From: Antedon mediterranea | Taxonomy: Eukaryota; Echinodermata; Crinoidea; Comatulida; Antedonidae | Length of the DNA stretch: 60,000 nt | Direction of reading: 5' to 3' | Assembly: GCF_964355755.1 (NCBI RefSeq) | Contig: NC_092672.1 | Coordinates: 27,774,501-27,834,500, forward strand | The notes under the pieces: generated by a model | Seen by the model: only the letters and a program-made list of their open reading frames with translations | Told to the model about the DNA's origin: nothing | The model's database searches: none | Made by a program: the position numbers and the translations under genes | Part shown: positions 26,101 to 38,100 of the stretch, in pieces | How the letters are laid out: every line of letters begins with the position of its first letter | How positions within the stretch are numbered: the stretch's first letter is position 1

Positions 26101-29100
26101 ACCCATTTCAGATGATGCTCAACCCTCGACTAGTGTTATGTTTTTTTTTGTTTTTTTTTTCTTCTTCTTTATTGTATCAAACAAAAAACAATTTAATACA
26201 AAAGGTAGCCAAGGTATAGCCAAAGCTAATCAAGCTTGGTACCTTTTATCTTAACTAACTTAAGCTACAAAATTAACAAATAAATAACAGAACTTAAAAG
26301 AAAATAAAAATTTGATAACGTCAAAAACAAAACAAAAAATGTTGAATAGTAAATAAATAACATAACATAACATAAAGTGCTGTATGTACTATACTGTAAC
26401 AAACAAAACCATATCAGTTCAATAGATAATATCTGACGAATTAACAATATATAAAAACATTGTAAATTATAGATTATTCTTTTATATTCTTAGATAAAAG
26501 TAATTCTTTAAGTTGTTTAGAGAAAGCAAATCTAGATGTAATTGTTCGTAATTCTAAAGGTAAATCATTCCAAATAACAGCACCAGAAAAAGAAATTCTA
26601 AATCGTCCACAATTAATACGACAAGGGGGAATGGCTAAATTAAAATAATGATTAATTCTTGTATTATATGCATGATCAGTAGTTTCAAAATAATCAAATA
26701 AACTATGAGGTAATCTATTATTAAATAGATCAGAAACAAATTTAGAAACACATAAGGTATATAGTTTATTTATATCTAATATTTTAAGTAAATGAAATAA
26801 AGGCGATGAATGTGTTCCAAACTTAGAAAAAGTCATACACCTGACACACATTTTTTGTGTAACTAAAAGGGGTTTTAAATACGAATCATATGTGCTACCC
26901 CATATCTCAATACCATACATTAGATGTGGCTGAATAAAAGCATTATAAAGCAAGATTAAAGTGTTCCGAGGGATATAGTGCCGTAGTTTAAATAAAATAC
27001 CAACCCGCTTCCTTAATTTATTGTTCAAATCAACAATGTGGTCTTTGAATGAAAGAAATTTATCCAAAATAATACCAACAAAAGAAATCGTATCCGTTTC
27101 AGAAATCTTATTATTATTTATCTTGATAGAGCCATTGATACTAATATTTTTATTTCTGGAACGAAAAACAATAAACTTTGTTTTGTCAGTATTAATTGTT
27201 AATTTATTGGCATTACACCAATTAATTACTTTTTGAAATTGTATGTTAATTTCGTCAAGATTTAACATATTTCCAGATAAAGGTTTAAATAGGTTGGAAT
27301 CATCAGCAAAAAGTCTAAAATCAAAAAAATCAGTAGAATTTGGCAAATCATTAATATAAATTAAAAACAAAATGACACCGAGCACCGATCCCTGGGGAAC
27401 ACCACAATTGATGGGCAATCTATCTGATGTATAGTTTCCTGAAGACACAAACTGAAATCTGTTACTAAGATAATTAGAAATCCACTGTAGAGGATTACCT
27501 CTTACTCCGTTATTTATTATGTATTTGTTATGTATTATATTATACGAAACTTTAGCACGACGACGGAAACGGATGACGTCAACCTTATACTCATTTGCAT
27601 AACAGTGTAGTTCATAATTCAGGGAACAGTTGCGTTTTAACGTACTTGTTTGTAAATTTGATTTGAACGCAACGCATGTGTCGCGCACGCAACATACGCC
27701 GCTCGCATTAAAACAATTGCCTTGGACCGCCAAGTGAATTAGCTCTACCTAGCTAGGAATTTTAACTTCCATATTATTAGCTGATAAATAGCATAATTGC
27801 AATGAACAAATTGTTTGGCTTAATTAAAAGCATTTACCATTTTTTTTCTTAATTATTCTGCAGAAATGTAATGATCTTCCATGTTCCGATAACCTTTGGT
27901 TAACGTTTTTCACGTCGCTATGTGTTCGTAATGCTTGCTCATGTTGAAAGAAAAAAAAAGTATGTTTTATACACACATATATAAACATATCAGGCAAAGA
28001 ACATTAATTCTAAACCGCCCGGTGATATACTGAAATTTAATTAATCAATTTGAAACGATAACGATGAGGAAATCTGTGAGAATGAGAAAAAGTCGCCCCA
28101 ACCGAGACTCGAACTCGGACCGCCTGCTTGATATGCAGATTTCCTAACCATTAGACCACTGGAGCTTTCATGGTATTGTTCAAACTCGATTGGATATCGA
28201 CTCTTTAACATTCTCGGCGCGGTACGGCGGAACAGTACTAGTCCTCAGTTGTACGCACGCGCACCAGAGATCAAATTGATACGCCCTCATCTTACAGTAT
28301 TTTTATTCACGAGGTGGGATCTCCGAAGAGATACTTTTATATATATAAACAAATCAAGCAAAGAACATTAATTCTAAACCGCCCGGTGATATACTGAAAT
28401 ACTGCGGGGAATGAGGTCGAGTTGGCTAGAATTGAGTTGGAACGTGAAAAATTAATTTTTGAAAGAAGAAAAATATAGATGCAAACTCAAAGGGAAATGG
28501 AAAAAGAAAAACATGAATTTGAGTTAAGGAAATTAGAATTAGCTAACCAAATGGGTCACACCACACGGGTTTCTACACCTAATGATTCAGAGATTACTCA
28601 GAATATTAAATGGGTTCCCAAGTTTAATGAGGATGAGGTAGAGACGTATTTTTTAGCTTTTGAGAAAATTGCTAATAGATTAAAGTGGCCTGCTAGACAC
28701 TGGACTGTGTTGTTACAAACTGCTCTTGTGGGTAAAGCCCAAGAGGTATTGTCTGCATTGGCTGATGATCAATGTGAAAGTTATGATGCGGTCAAAACTG
28801 CTGTTTTGTCAGCTTATGAGTTAGTTACAGAGGCGTATCGTCAGAAATTTAGGAACTTATGTAAACCTTATGATCACACTTTTACGGAATTTGCACGTAA
28901 GAAGCAGATTCTTTTTGATAGATGGTGTAGTTCGGAAGGAGTAAATGGTGAACAATTACCCCCTGACAATTACCCCCGGACAATTACCCCCCCCCCCCCC
29001 GGGTAATTATCCCGCGGAAAACTACCTCTGACACAATACTCCCCTCCCCGTAGGACAACTACCTCCTGGACCTGGACACTACTCCGAGGGCAAATAATCT

Positions 29101-32100
29101 TTTAGGACAACTACCTCCGTAGGACAAGTAACCCCTGGACAACTACCACCCAGACAACTATCCCTTTAGAACAACTATTTCCGGACGGACAACTACCACC
29201 CAGACCATTCAACAACCTGACTCTGCAACAGTGTATAATAGGAATTAATAACTATATTTTAATTCGTTACTTTGACGAATTACTATTCATTATTGTAAAC
29301 AAAAGTAAAAGATTGAACATAAATATAGCCTGGTGTCAGGTCTCTGGTCTCGGGTCTCTAGTTTCGAAACACACGTTAAAAACAGATGATTTCATTTTTA
29401 CAGAAACCGGTCCTATATATTTGTCTACTACCATTAAGTGCTAAGATTAAGGCAGTCTGTGATTTGCCAGTTCCAAAGAGTAAGCAGGAGTTAATGCGGT
29501 TCCTGGGAATGGCTGGGTTTTATCAAAGTTTTTGCAGAAGTTTCTCAACGCTTGTAGCTCCATTAACGAATCTGCTGAAAAAGAATGCGAGCTTTGTGTG
29601 GTTGGAGGAATGCAATAATGCGTTCATTAAAGTTAAAGCGATGTTATCAAACGAACCGGTGTTGATGGCTCCACAATTTGATAAACAGTGCTTGTTAATG
29701 ATCGATGCCAGTGATGTTGGTTCTGGTGCCGTGTTGGCGCAAACAGACGAGAATGGTGTTGACAAGCCTGTGTGTTTCTTCTCGAGAAAATTCAACCAGC
29801 ATGAGAAGCGTTATTCTACTGTTGAGAAGGAGACATTAGCTTTGATGTCAGCGTTAAAGCACTTTGAGGTGTATCTTGGATCTACTCCGTTTCCAATTGT
29901 AGTTTGGACTGACCACAACCCATTAACGTTCTTGGCAAGAATGAAGGATAAGAATCAACGCTTGTTGAGATGGAGTTTAGCAGTTCAAGAAATGGATCTG
30001 GAAATTCATCATATCAGCGGAAAAGACAATGTTGTAGCTGACGCGTTGTCAAGAGTTTAGATAAAACATGAAATGATTCTTAAAAGTTTTATTAATTTTA
30101 AAAGTGTTTATTTAAATATAATATGTTAGTTGTGATAGAGTGATGCATTAATGGCATACACGGATATAAAGTAATTAGAACTTGTGAAATTTTAAAGAAG
30201 CAGTTGAAGTAAAATTTATATCAAAGACCTGTTAAAATAATTACTTTACTTACTGTTAAAAGATTTAAAATTGTTCTAGTAAACAGTTATAAGTTTAATC
30301 ATATCAAACTTTCTTTAAGTGGAGGTGTGTGATGGGTTTGTCACACGGAAGTGAGCCCTCTAGAAAGAGAGGAGTTGAATAAAGATGGACGACAACTACA
30401 ACGTATTTTGTTATGTTATTATTGTTGCTTTCAGCCTAACGAGCGAGCCCGTAACAATGGAAAATGTGCATATTTTGATTATTTTTATAAAGAAAATGAA
30501 TATAATAATAATAATCGTGTACCATTATTTCTGTAGGTTTTATTATTTTATTATTATTTTATCAATTTTAGTATTTAGCATATAAAGTAAATTTCATAGG
30601 TTGTTTTAAAAGAACAATGATCCTATTGCAGTAAAATAGGCCTAGTACTTAGATTTCGTGGCAATTTGTTTACACAATAATTTGGTAATGTCTTTATTTT
30701 TATAGAGCATGATATATTGATTGTATTCTATGTTGTTTTAATAGTTACTTTTACTGTTTAGTTGTTGAATTTGTTTGTAAAACTGTGTTTATAACAATTA
30801 TTCATAATAATCGTGTACCTTTATTTCTGTAGGTTTTATTATTTTATTATTATTTTATCATTATTTTATCATTATTATATCATTATTTTCTTCTTCTTCT
30901 TCTGTACACTATTTTGTGTAACAATTATCTCAAAAAGTTAAAATTCAACGGCCACAACAATTTCACAATGTCTTTCAAATAGTTCTTAGATCTAATAAGC
31001 TTTTCAGCGTGATTACTCATCCGTGACGTCATATCTCCATAATTTATTATCACATATTAATGAAATTCAATACACGTAAGGGTAACAGTAACAGTCAAGG
31101 GTAAACATTTTAAGGTTTCAAGGTCATGCGTGTGAAATCGCGCGTTAAAAATTTAAAAAGCTCAAAATTAAGTTTTGATTAATTTAGAGCATTAGGCCAT
31201 TTGCGTGTTTTAAAAAATTACTGCGCAAAAACACGTTTTTCCGCACGCGATTCTTAGAAAGTGTAAAAAATAACATTTGATGTATAAATCACAATCTACT
31301 CACAATTCTTAGTACATTCACCGATTTTGAGTCCATTCGGACTTAAAATAGCGCTATACGAGCACGTCAAAAACGACAAAATGCGCACATTAATTTCACT
31401 AAAGTTCTGAAAATGGTGAAAAATATACCTTTTTTAAAATGAAATAACTCTTCAGAATGCAAGATGACCCCCATTTTTGTTAACTTATTCGGGAAGGCAT
31501 TGCGTTGTAGATATTAATTCATGTACACATTTGATGTACAAAATGTCATGACGTCATCAGATGGCCACTTGAATTTAAAAATTAGGATTTTTTATCTTTT
31601 TGTGTGGGTTATCACATTCAACAGAGGGCATCTCGGTTATAGTTGTACTCGAATTTTGCACACATTTCAGTGTGCTTGCTTAATTATTTATCTTTCTCAT
31701 AAGTTGTCAGCGTTTTCATTTGGATGAAATCATCATGCGTAAAAACTTGAATATCGTAGGTCGTGTAATTTTACCTATACCATACATTTGAATATCTTAC
31801 AGTTCTTCAGAATTAAAGGTGACCTTGAAGATTATAACTTATTATGAAAGCTGATGAAATGTAGATATGAATTCAAAAATCAAAATTAAGCCTATCGGAT
31901 GTTGTAATCATATGGCCAGTTAAAAAATAATTTTTAAATTTATTTAGTTATACAAATTTCAAAGAGCGCGCATTGCGTTTCTACGTGTCAAATTCTCATC
32001 CAATTCTTATATTTATTTGCTCAATTCATTATCTTTCGAAATTGTCATCTTCGAGTAAATGTGTGTAATAAAAACGAAGTAATAATATCATCATTTGCTG

Positions 32101-35100
32101 ATGATACAACAATAGTTATCGACTCTATTCAATCCCTTTACCAGGCGCTTGACACCCTTGACAATTTTGCCTGAATTTCAGGACTAAAAATCAATGCCCA
32201 AAAAAGCGACGCTCTTTGGATAGGCTCACTGGCGTTCTGCTCTGAAGAAACAGAACGAATAAAATGGAAATTACACCCTGATAATTATATTAAAATGTAA
32301 GGCCTTGTATTCAACCCGAACGTTCCTATCGAAAAAATCAAAATAAACTGGGAAAATAAAATGCAACGTATAGAAATGTCAATCATAGCATGGAAAGGTA
32401 GACACCTATCGATGATTGGCAGGAATATTATAGTAAAAACGTTATTGGCTTCAAAATTAACATACCTTGCTTCTACAGTTATTCTACCGAACGAAATCGT
32501 AAAACAAATAAACACAACTTTTTTTAACTTCATATGGAATAGAGCCGAATGTGTTAAAAGAGGAGTAATTACGTCAACATTTAACCGTGGCGGACTGAAC
32601 ATATTTCACCTTCCATCCTTTTTAACATCTATTACCCTATCATGGATTAAGAAATTAGCCGACAACAAACAATCAATGTGGAAAAATTTTGCGCTATACT
32701 TCCTAGATAAAATAGGCCTAGGCTTAAATATATTTAAATGCAAATGCTCAATAAAACAAATTAACAAAGAGTGTATAAAAAAAATCAATAATCTTCCAGC
32801 TTTTTACTCACGACTGATCGTTGACTGGTTCAAACACAATAATTATCATATTAACCACAACGTCATAGAGCCAATAAATTAAATTATATGGAATAATGCT
32901 AATATAACACACTACGGTAAAACGCTTTACGATCATGAATTTATCAAAGCCGGAATCTTAACGCTCCGGGACGCGATTTTTTTTTTCGTACATAAGTTGG
33001 GGACCCCCTCATGAAACGTCACCAAATAAACATGAATAATTCATCAGTTAAATTTGTTGTTCCGTGTGCACCCAAGCGTATAGCAACAAGAAGTGATTAC
33101 ACAACTGCGATACGATAAACGATACTTTCTACAGTAGGCCTAGGATTATAAGTCAATTCACGTGATTGCCTTCGCGCACTCTTCTTCACACAAAATGTGT
33201 CGAGTCGAGGCTAATCGACAGCTAGGCAAGACATTAAACCATGGAGGTATATTTTTATACCTCCATGATTAAACTAAGTAGTAATTCATTGGACATAGCC
33301 CAAAGAAAGCTTAGAGCCACAAGAATAAAGAATGTGTATATAATTTGTGTACTGTATTTTTTTAATTCTGCTATTTTATTATCAAACAATATGCATGTAC
33401 TCAAAGGAACTTTAAAAATGCCCGTATATGAACACATGAGATGGGAAGATTTGACCCACGAGAATAAAAAATGTATTTTTGTGTAATGTTTATTGTTTAA
33501 TTTTGCTGACTTATTACTCGGATTGTGTCATACCAAAGATAACTATCTTTGGTCATACCTAACACACACACGTCACACACACCCCCACACAGCTACTACT
33601 AGAATAGACACACATGGGTTTAGAGACTAATAATTAGGCCTAATAGTATTAATAGAAACTATAATTTTAACACGTAATTTTTTAGTAATAAATTATATTA
33701 AAAACACCATAAACTAAGGCTGATTATTTCGACAATCCACACACAACGCCGCTATCTTCTATGAAATCGCACGCCGCAACAACAGCGGAGATAGGCCTAG
33801 AATCGTACCGCACTTGTGTGCTCACTTCTTGTTGCTATACGCTTGGGTGCACACGGAACAAGAAAATTTAACTGATGAATTATTCATGTTTATTTTGTGA
33901 CGTTTCATGAGGGGGTCCCCAACTTATGTACGAAAAAAAAAATTGCCTCCGGGACATTTACAACGTTGATGATACCTTAATTTCCTCAAAACAAATGTTA
34001 GAAAAAATCAACCACCCGAAAACACTGATTACACTTTTTTCAATTCATAGTTGTATCCCAGCTGACTGGAAAAACGCCTTATCTTGGGACAAACTATTTG
34101 ATCCTGTAATCTTTTTAATAATGTCTGTATTGACAAATGTACTCCAAAAATTGTTAGAGAACATATTATTCTTTCAAAAATGTATTCATTACCAAAATGT
34201 CAAAATTATTGGGAACGGACTTTTGATAATTATAATTTTAATTGGGAAAAAATATGGCAACGAATAACAGACTCTTCCAATGAAGCTCAGTTAAATGTAC
34301 TGTCATGGAAAATATTACACAACGTATACCCAACAAAAATTTATCTGTTTAAAATAGGTAAATCAAACAGCAAAATGTGTAACAGCTGCAAAAAAATCAG
34401 TGATAATAACCACATATTTTACTTCTGCAAACAGGTATTTCCGATATGGAAAAAAGTCGATCTGATCATCCGTTCATACCTGCAGATCGAAATAATTAAT
34501 AGAATCTTCAATAAAAGATTACCTGACATTTTTGTTCGATTATATTTGTGTATAGCCTATTTCTTCATAAAACCTTAAATTGGTATGCTTATGTATGTAT
34601 GCGCATGTGTATATGTGGGTATAGATATATATGTGTAGTATAGTTAATGTATAAGATTATAAAAGAAAGGAAATGTATTAAGGATGACATGCATAAAAAC
34701 TAATTAAAGATAAAAACGCATCTTATTTGTATTTATGAAAAAATTGTTCAAAGAAAAAAAATGTGTTGTTAATTGATAACGCAGTTAACATGTATAAAAA
34801 ATAATTCAAGAATTAAAAAGATAAAAATTGTTAAAAAGAGAAAAATATTTTATTAATTGATAATGTATGTACCAAGAATATAAGTATAATTAATATATAA
34901 GATTATAAAAGAAATGAAATGCATCGATGATGACATGTATAAAAAATAGAAAATAACTATGGTGAATAATACAGATAACAAAAATGCAATTGCATAAATA
35001 TATATTACTGTCCTTATAGGATGTTTGTTTGAAATAAAAGTGGGATGATCCCACATAAAGCAAAAAAAAATCTTCGAGTTTATTTTGATAATTCCCTCAT

Positions 35101-38100
35101 ACCAAACAATTATAACATGATGTGTGTCCCGTAATTTTACCTATGATATAGCAGGGAAGAGTTAAATTACACAATTTAACTCTTCCCTGGATATAGGCCT
35201 ATACTCAATATAGATATACAGTATATACTGTACATATTGTATATGGCATATAATAGGCACAACTCAGCACTATAAGCGTATAATAGGATGGAATACATCA
35301 ACATTTTCCGATCGTATGTTAACATACGTGCATGTTTTAAAAAAAATTAATTTCAGTAAAATGATAAAATGATCACTTATAATTCGTCAAAGTGACGAAT
35401 GAAATTCTAGTTATTAATTATGTTAGGTGTTTTGTTTTCTAGTGTTTAATGATTCTAAAATACCCTTTATTATCCCAGGTTTTTCAGTTCTTGACAAAAA
35501 ATGATTTTTCTTTGCGAAAGCGGTAAATAAAAGATTACACAGTTTCGCTCGCTCCCCTTCTAGGAAGTGTAGACGATGGTTCTCGGAATGATAATGACTC
35601 GGGTAAAAAGGTTTTAAAAGGACGTTCTCCTTGTACATTTTCTGTCGGTTACCATTATTGAAAATGCTTGACATTCATAAAACTAAACCTACTCTGTTGT
35701 TTCACGGTGTCTTAGATGATTAATAACATTTTAAAATATAGTGTTTATTGTTTGGTAGGGCTTTTATAGGGCGGAGATGGGGAGCTCATTTGAGGGAGGT
35801 GCTTATTCTAGGCATATGTTTAGTTTTTTAGTTTTAACAATATGGTAACATTTATAATCAAATGAAATCCTCTAATAGATGATATGAAAAGTGGTAAAAA
35901 AGAATAACAAATGCTTGGTAAATTGTAGATAACAGTGCGATGAATTCTACTACAAATAGTATAATTGTGTTATTATAAATGTGGACGGACGTTTATTAGA
36001 TAGTTGGGTTGGTGGGAGGGTGGGGGGGGGGGGAGGATTATTATTCAAAGTGATTTTTTATTGGAGGGGCGTTTATACAAATAAATACCATCCTAATAAT
36101 TAATACATTATTTAATTTAAACATCTTTTGAAGCTAATTTCCGGCCGTTTCGGCCCAAGAAAGAAGACATTACGGCTTGCAACATGGACAGATATCTCGG
36201 TCCTAACGGGACACCGATAGCCTACAGTTATTCCTGCCAGCTTACTCAATAAAACTCGGTTATCGGGATTTCACTCGATTTTAAACAAAATGTCTTATCA
36301 TCAAATCTCCCTATGTAGTGTTATAATACTATTCCCCACAAAATATTCCGTTGCTTTATGGCGTATATTTAATTTGATCTTTATTAATTTGCAGTATAAT
36401 TTTATTTTTTAACTACTGTACCTTCACACGCGCCGGTCGGTTCCTAAAATAAAACAAAAACTATAATGGCTATAGCTGCTAATGGCGCCCTTAGTTGAAA
36501 CCAGGTTGTTGCAAGGTGAACACATCGTGAACCCGGAAATTACTTTGACCGCGTAGAATTGAAATTGAGTTGAAAATCTACCGTTGAAATCATAAATTTT
36601 AAAAAAAAACCTCTTTATAATAATAAATTCCTAAGATAGAAATATGGAACAATATCGTAATAGTGAAAACCAATGTTATCAAATTTACATTTCGCGGTAC
36701 ATCTGAGATAGATCAGGTATGTATCAAATGCAGAAATTTGTATCGAAATTTTTCCATTGTGCTCGCCTAACTATAATTTATATTATACAGATGCTGTAAA
36801 AAACTTCTGCTGCGCATTTGAACAAGGCGCTATCTTTCCTAACCTCACATCTGTTATCAACGCTTACTGAAATCTTTCGATTCAGAAATCCTTAATCATA
36901 CCCCGTTATCTACAATTTCTGAAAAAATATGACGGATTGATCAATGGTGCTTATACTTAAAACATCATTTATGCAAAAAGAGGTAAAACATAATTTTCTT
37001 AACGACATTATGTTACTTTTGTATCCTCAAACGTTTAATTATAATTAGTAAACAACAGCGTTTAGTTAAAAAACGTTTGGTTCAACCTTGAAATAACTCT
37101 GAAGAGTTGGTCTATTTGGACTACATGATGTGAAGTGAAGTTATACACTTGCTACCAAATAATTAGGCCTATTCTTAACAAATAAATTAACATAACAAAA
37201 ATACATTTCTTTTGCATACATTTTGAATTAAAAGTTAATGAAATTCAAACAAATGCTCTAAAAAATATCATGATGCTTATTTTTCCTAATAAAACATGTG
37301 AAAATGAGTAGAATATTACCAGCAGTTGATCCCAAAGATACAAACACTTCATGTTGGTTAGTGACAAGTGAAAACCGTTCAATGGTGTCTTTGGTGCTAT
37401 CAGACCAATACAGTGTAAATGTGCTAATGTCACAATCGATAACATCAGGATGAGTTAATCCGACATTATGAACAGCTGATGCTAAAATTAAATTTGCGTT
37501 TTCACTGGAACTAATGTTTGTCATATATATTCCCGGAGGATTCCGGTTGACTACAACCATAACATCACCTGTATTATTAAAATAATATTATAAACAAAAT
37601 ACCCTTTAATTGAACACATAACACCTAAATAGCCAATAAGAATAACACAATTATACATTAACACACTAATTATTATTCTATTAAACATTAATTATTGGAA
37701 TAAAATTCTTTGCTGATTCATAAATAAACACATGAACAAATCAAATACAATACCTATGCGCAAAAACAAAAGAGATTTTGCAAAGTTCCAAAGGACTAAC
37801 GCTGCTTCAAGAGGCGACTTACCTAAAGTAACATTGGAATGTTTCCATCGTTCTTGTAGTTATTTTGCGACACATTTATATTATGTATTACCATCTGTTT
37901 TAAAAGAGTCTTTCAATATTAATTTCTTTAAATTTAAGTTTTACAAATATATTCTATAGTATTTTGCTTATATTGAATGTTATATAAAGAGTTAACAAAG
38001 TTAAGTATAATAGATGTTTATATTTTAAAGGCCTCTGAATACTAGTTGGCCTGAGGATTCAGCTAGAAGGGTTACCCTCTCTAACTTAAGTGGAAATATA

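Larger units (their letters stand above)
28406..30456 (+). mobile_element. Ty3/gypsy retrotransposon remnant with internal patch
   Basis: The order is gag N-terminus (28406-28949, with an in-frame TAG at about 28475), a 480 bp foreign patch (28950-29429), the RT connection plus RNase H (29430-30060), a spacer, and a short LTR-like end (30328-30456). The rest of gag, protease and the RT palm are absent. No integrase was seen. No 5' LTR was recognised. The element is dead and lies in intron 2, opposite in strand to the host gene. Confidence 0.75.
32085..35070 (+). mobile_element. L1-like LINE, 5'-truncated, interrupted by a Mutator-like element
   Basis: It starts abruptly in the RT palm (FADDTTIV near 32095), continues through the connection region (32340-32880), is interrupted at 32973-33946, resumes at 33956, and ends in a zf-RVT-like Cys/His segment (CNSCKKISDNNHIFYFC, 34378-34440). 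A tail of about 490 bases follows, with a 65-bp direct repeat (about 34637 and 34882) and ending CATAAAGCAAAAAAAAA near 35070. Several frameshifts are present. Confidence 0.78.

Noticed and set aside
33241-33486. Plus-strand 81-residue frame inside the Mutator-like element
   Set aside because: Begins in a hairpin, has no transposase motif, and the antisense frame is of similar length.
35423-35674. Minus-strand 83-residue frame in intron 2
   Set aside because: Its composition is not obviously random, but no motif, splice context or phase fits the host gene and no repeat family was recognised.
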